This document shows, piece by piece, positions 55,943-55,976 of a stretch of 55,976 nt of DNA. The position numbers and the translations under genes are program-made. The DNA lies in NCBI GenBank assembly GCA_029261925.1, contig JAJDAJ010000059.1, forward strand, positions 1 to 55,976, read 5' to 3'. The notes beneath the pieces are model-generated. The model was not told where the DNA came from and ran no database searches. It saw only the letters and a program-made list of their open reading frames with translations. Source of the stretch: Deltaproteobacteria bacterium. GTDB lineage: Bacteria; Myxococcota_A; UBA9160; SZUA-336. Every line of letters begins with the position of its first letter. Within the stretch, counting starts at the first letter, position 1.

Positions 55943-55976
55943 GTGTCCCGCATCGAGCCCACCATCGTCACCGACG
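55943..55976 (+). CDS. Possible start of a divergent gene (cut by window end)
   Basis: GTG at 55943 opens a frame reading V-SRIEPTIVTD to the window end, with GGAG 14 nt upstream. Only 11 codons are visible, so this is a weak guess. Confidence 0.25.
   Translation, partial: MSRIEPTIVTD

Overview
This is GC-rich DNA (about 70 percent by eye) from a Gram-negative bacterium. Lipopolysaccharide (kdsB), outer-membrane (a TonB-dependent receptor) and lipoprotein genes are present. A Myxococcus-type Cys-rich repeat protein, a PEP-CTERM protein and the order rpsB-tsf-pyrH-frr-uppS-dxr-rseP suggest a deltaproteobacterium in the wide sense (Myxococcota or Binatota-like). That placement is inference; no rRNA gene is present.

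Layout. (1) 1-1389: the end of an acyl-CoA synthetase gene, converging on the next block. (2) 1413-36293: a long minus-strand block, mostly housekeeping. It holds a YchF-like GTPase, tRNA-Val, a sulfotransferase, a GluR0-type ligand-gated channel, pyrG, kdsB, rplM-rpsI, truA, an asd-like gene without its catalytic residues, leuA-leuB, pssA, ilvC, tsaB, rseP-dxr-uppS-frr-pyrH-tsf-rpsB, a phosphatase, a TonB receptor with a secreted Cys-rich protein, argJ, secA, an M23 peptidase with an FHA protein, recN and nadK. Many neighbours share ATGA, GTGA or TTGA stop/start overlaps, which implies translational coupling. (3) 36.3-46.7 kb: a mixed accessory segment with rarA, a RAYT-type Y1 transposase, a hybrid histidine kinase, a DUF3332 lipoprotein, a lone pseudopilin, a MarR regulator, tRNA-Asp, a coupled HD-GYP/HDOD pair and a PEP-CTERM protein. 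(4) 46.7 kb to the end: a catabolic-looking cluster with two MFS transporters, a SnoaL-like protein, an amidohydrolase, an SDR, a GNAT, a DUF35 protein paired with a Cys-less thiolase-fold protein, and an acyl-CoA ligase.

The most distinctive signal is a short repeat, GGTGCCAGGCA followed by AC or CC/AA. I counted 16 exact copies of the 11-base core on both strands, all between 33.4 and 45.6 kb and none seen elsewhere in the window. They form three arrays of different architecture (33.5, 42.7 and 45.3-45.6 kb) plus isolated copies, two of them exact matches inside coding sequence. A RAYT-family transposase lies near the middle, which suggests a REP/REPIN-like element family. Other points worth a second look are the glutamate-receptor-like K+ channel, the Usg-type degenerate dehydrogenase, a three-PDZ RseP, the ilvC leader (13-bp iterons plus a hairpin), the possible non-AUG start of secA, and the Ltp2-like/DUF35 pair.
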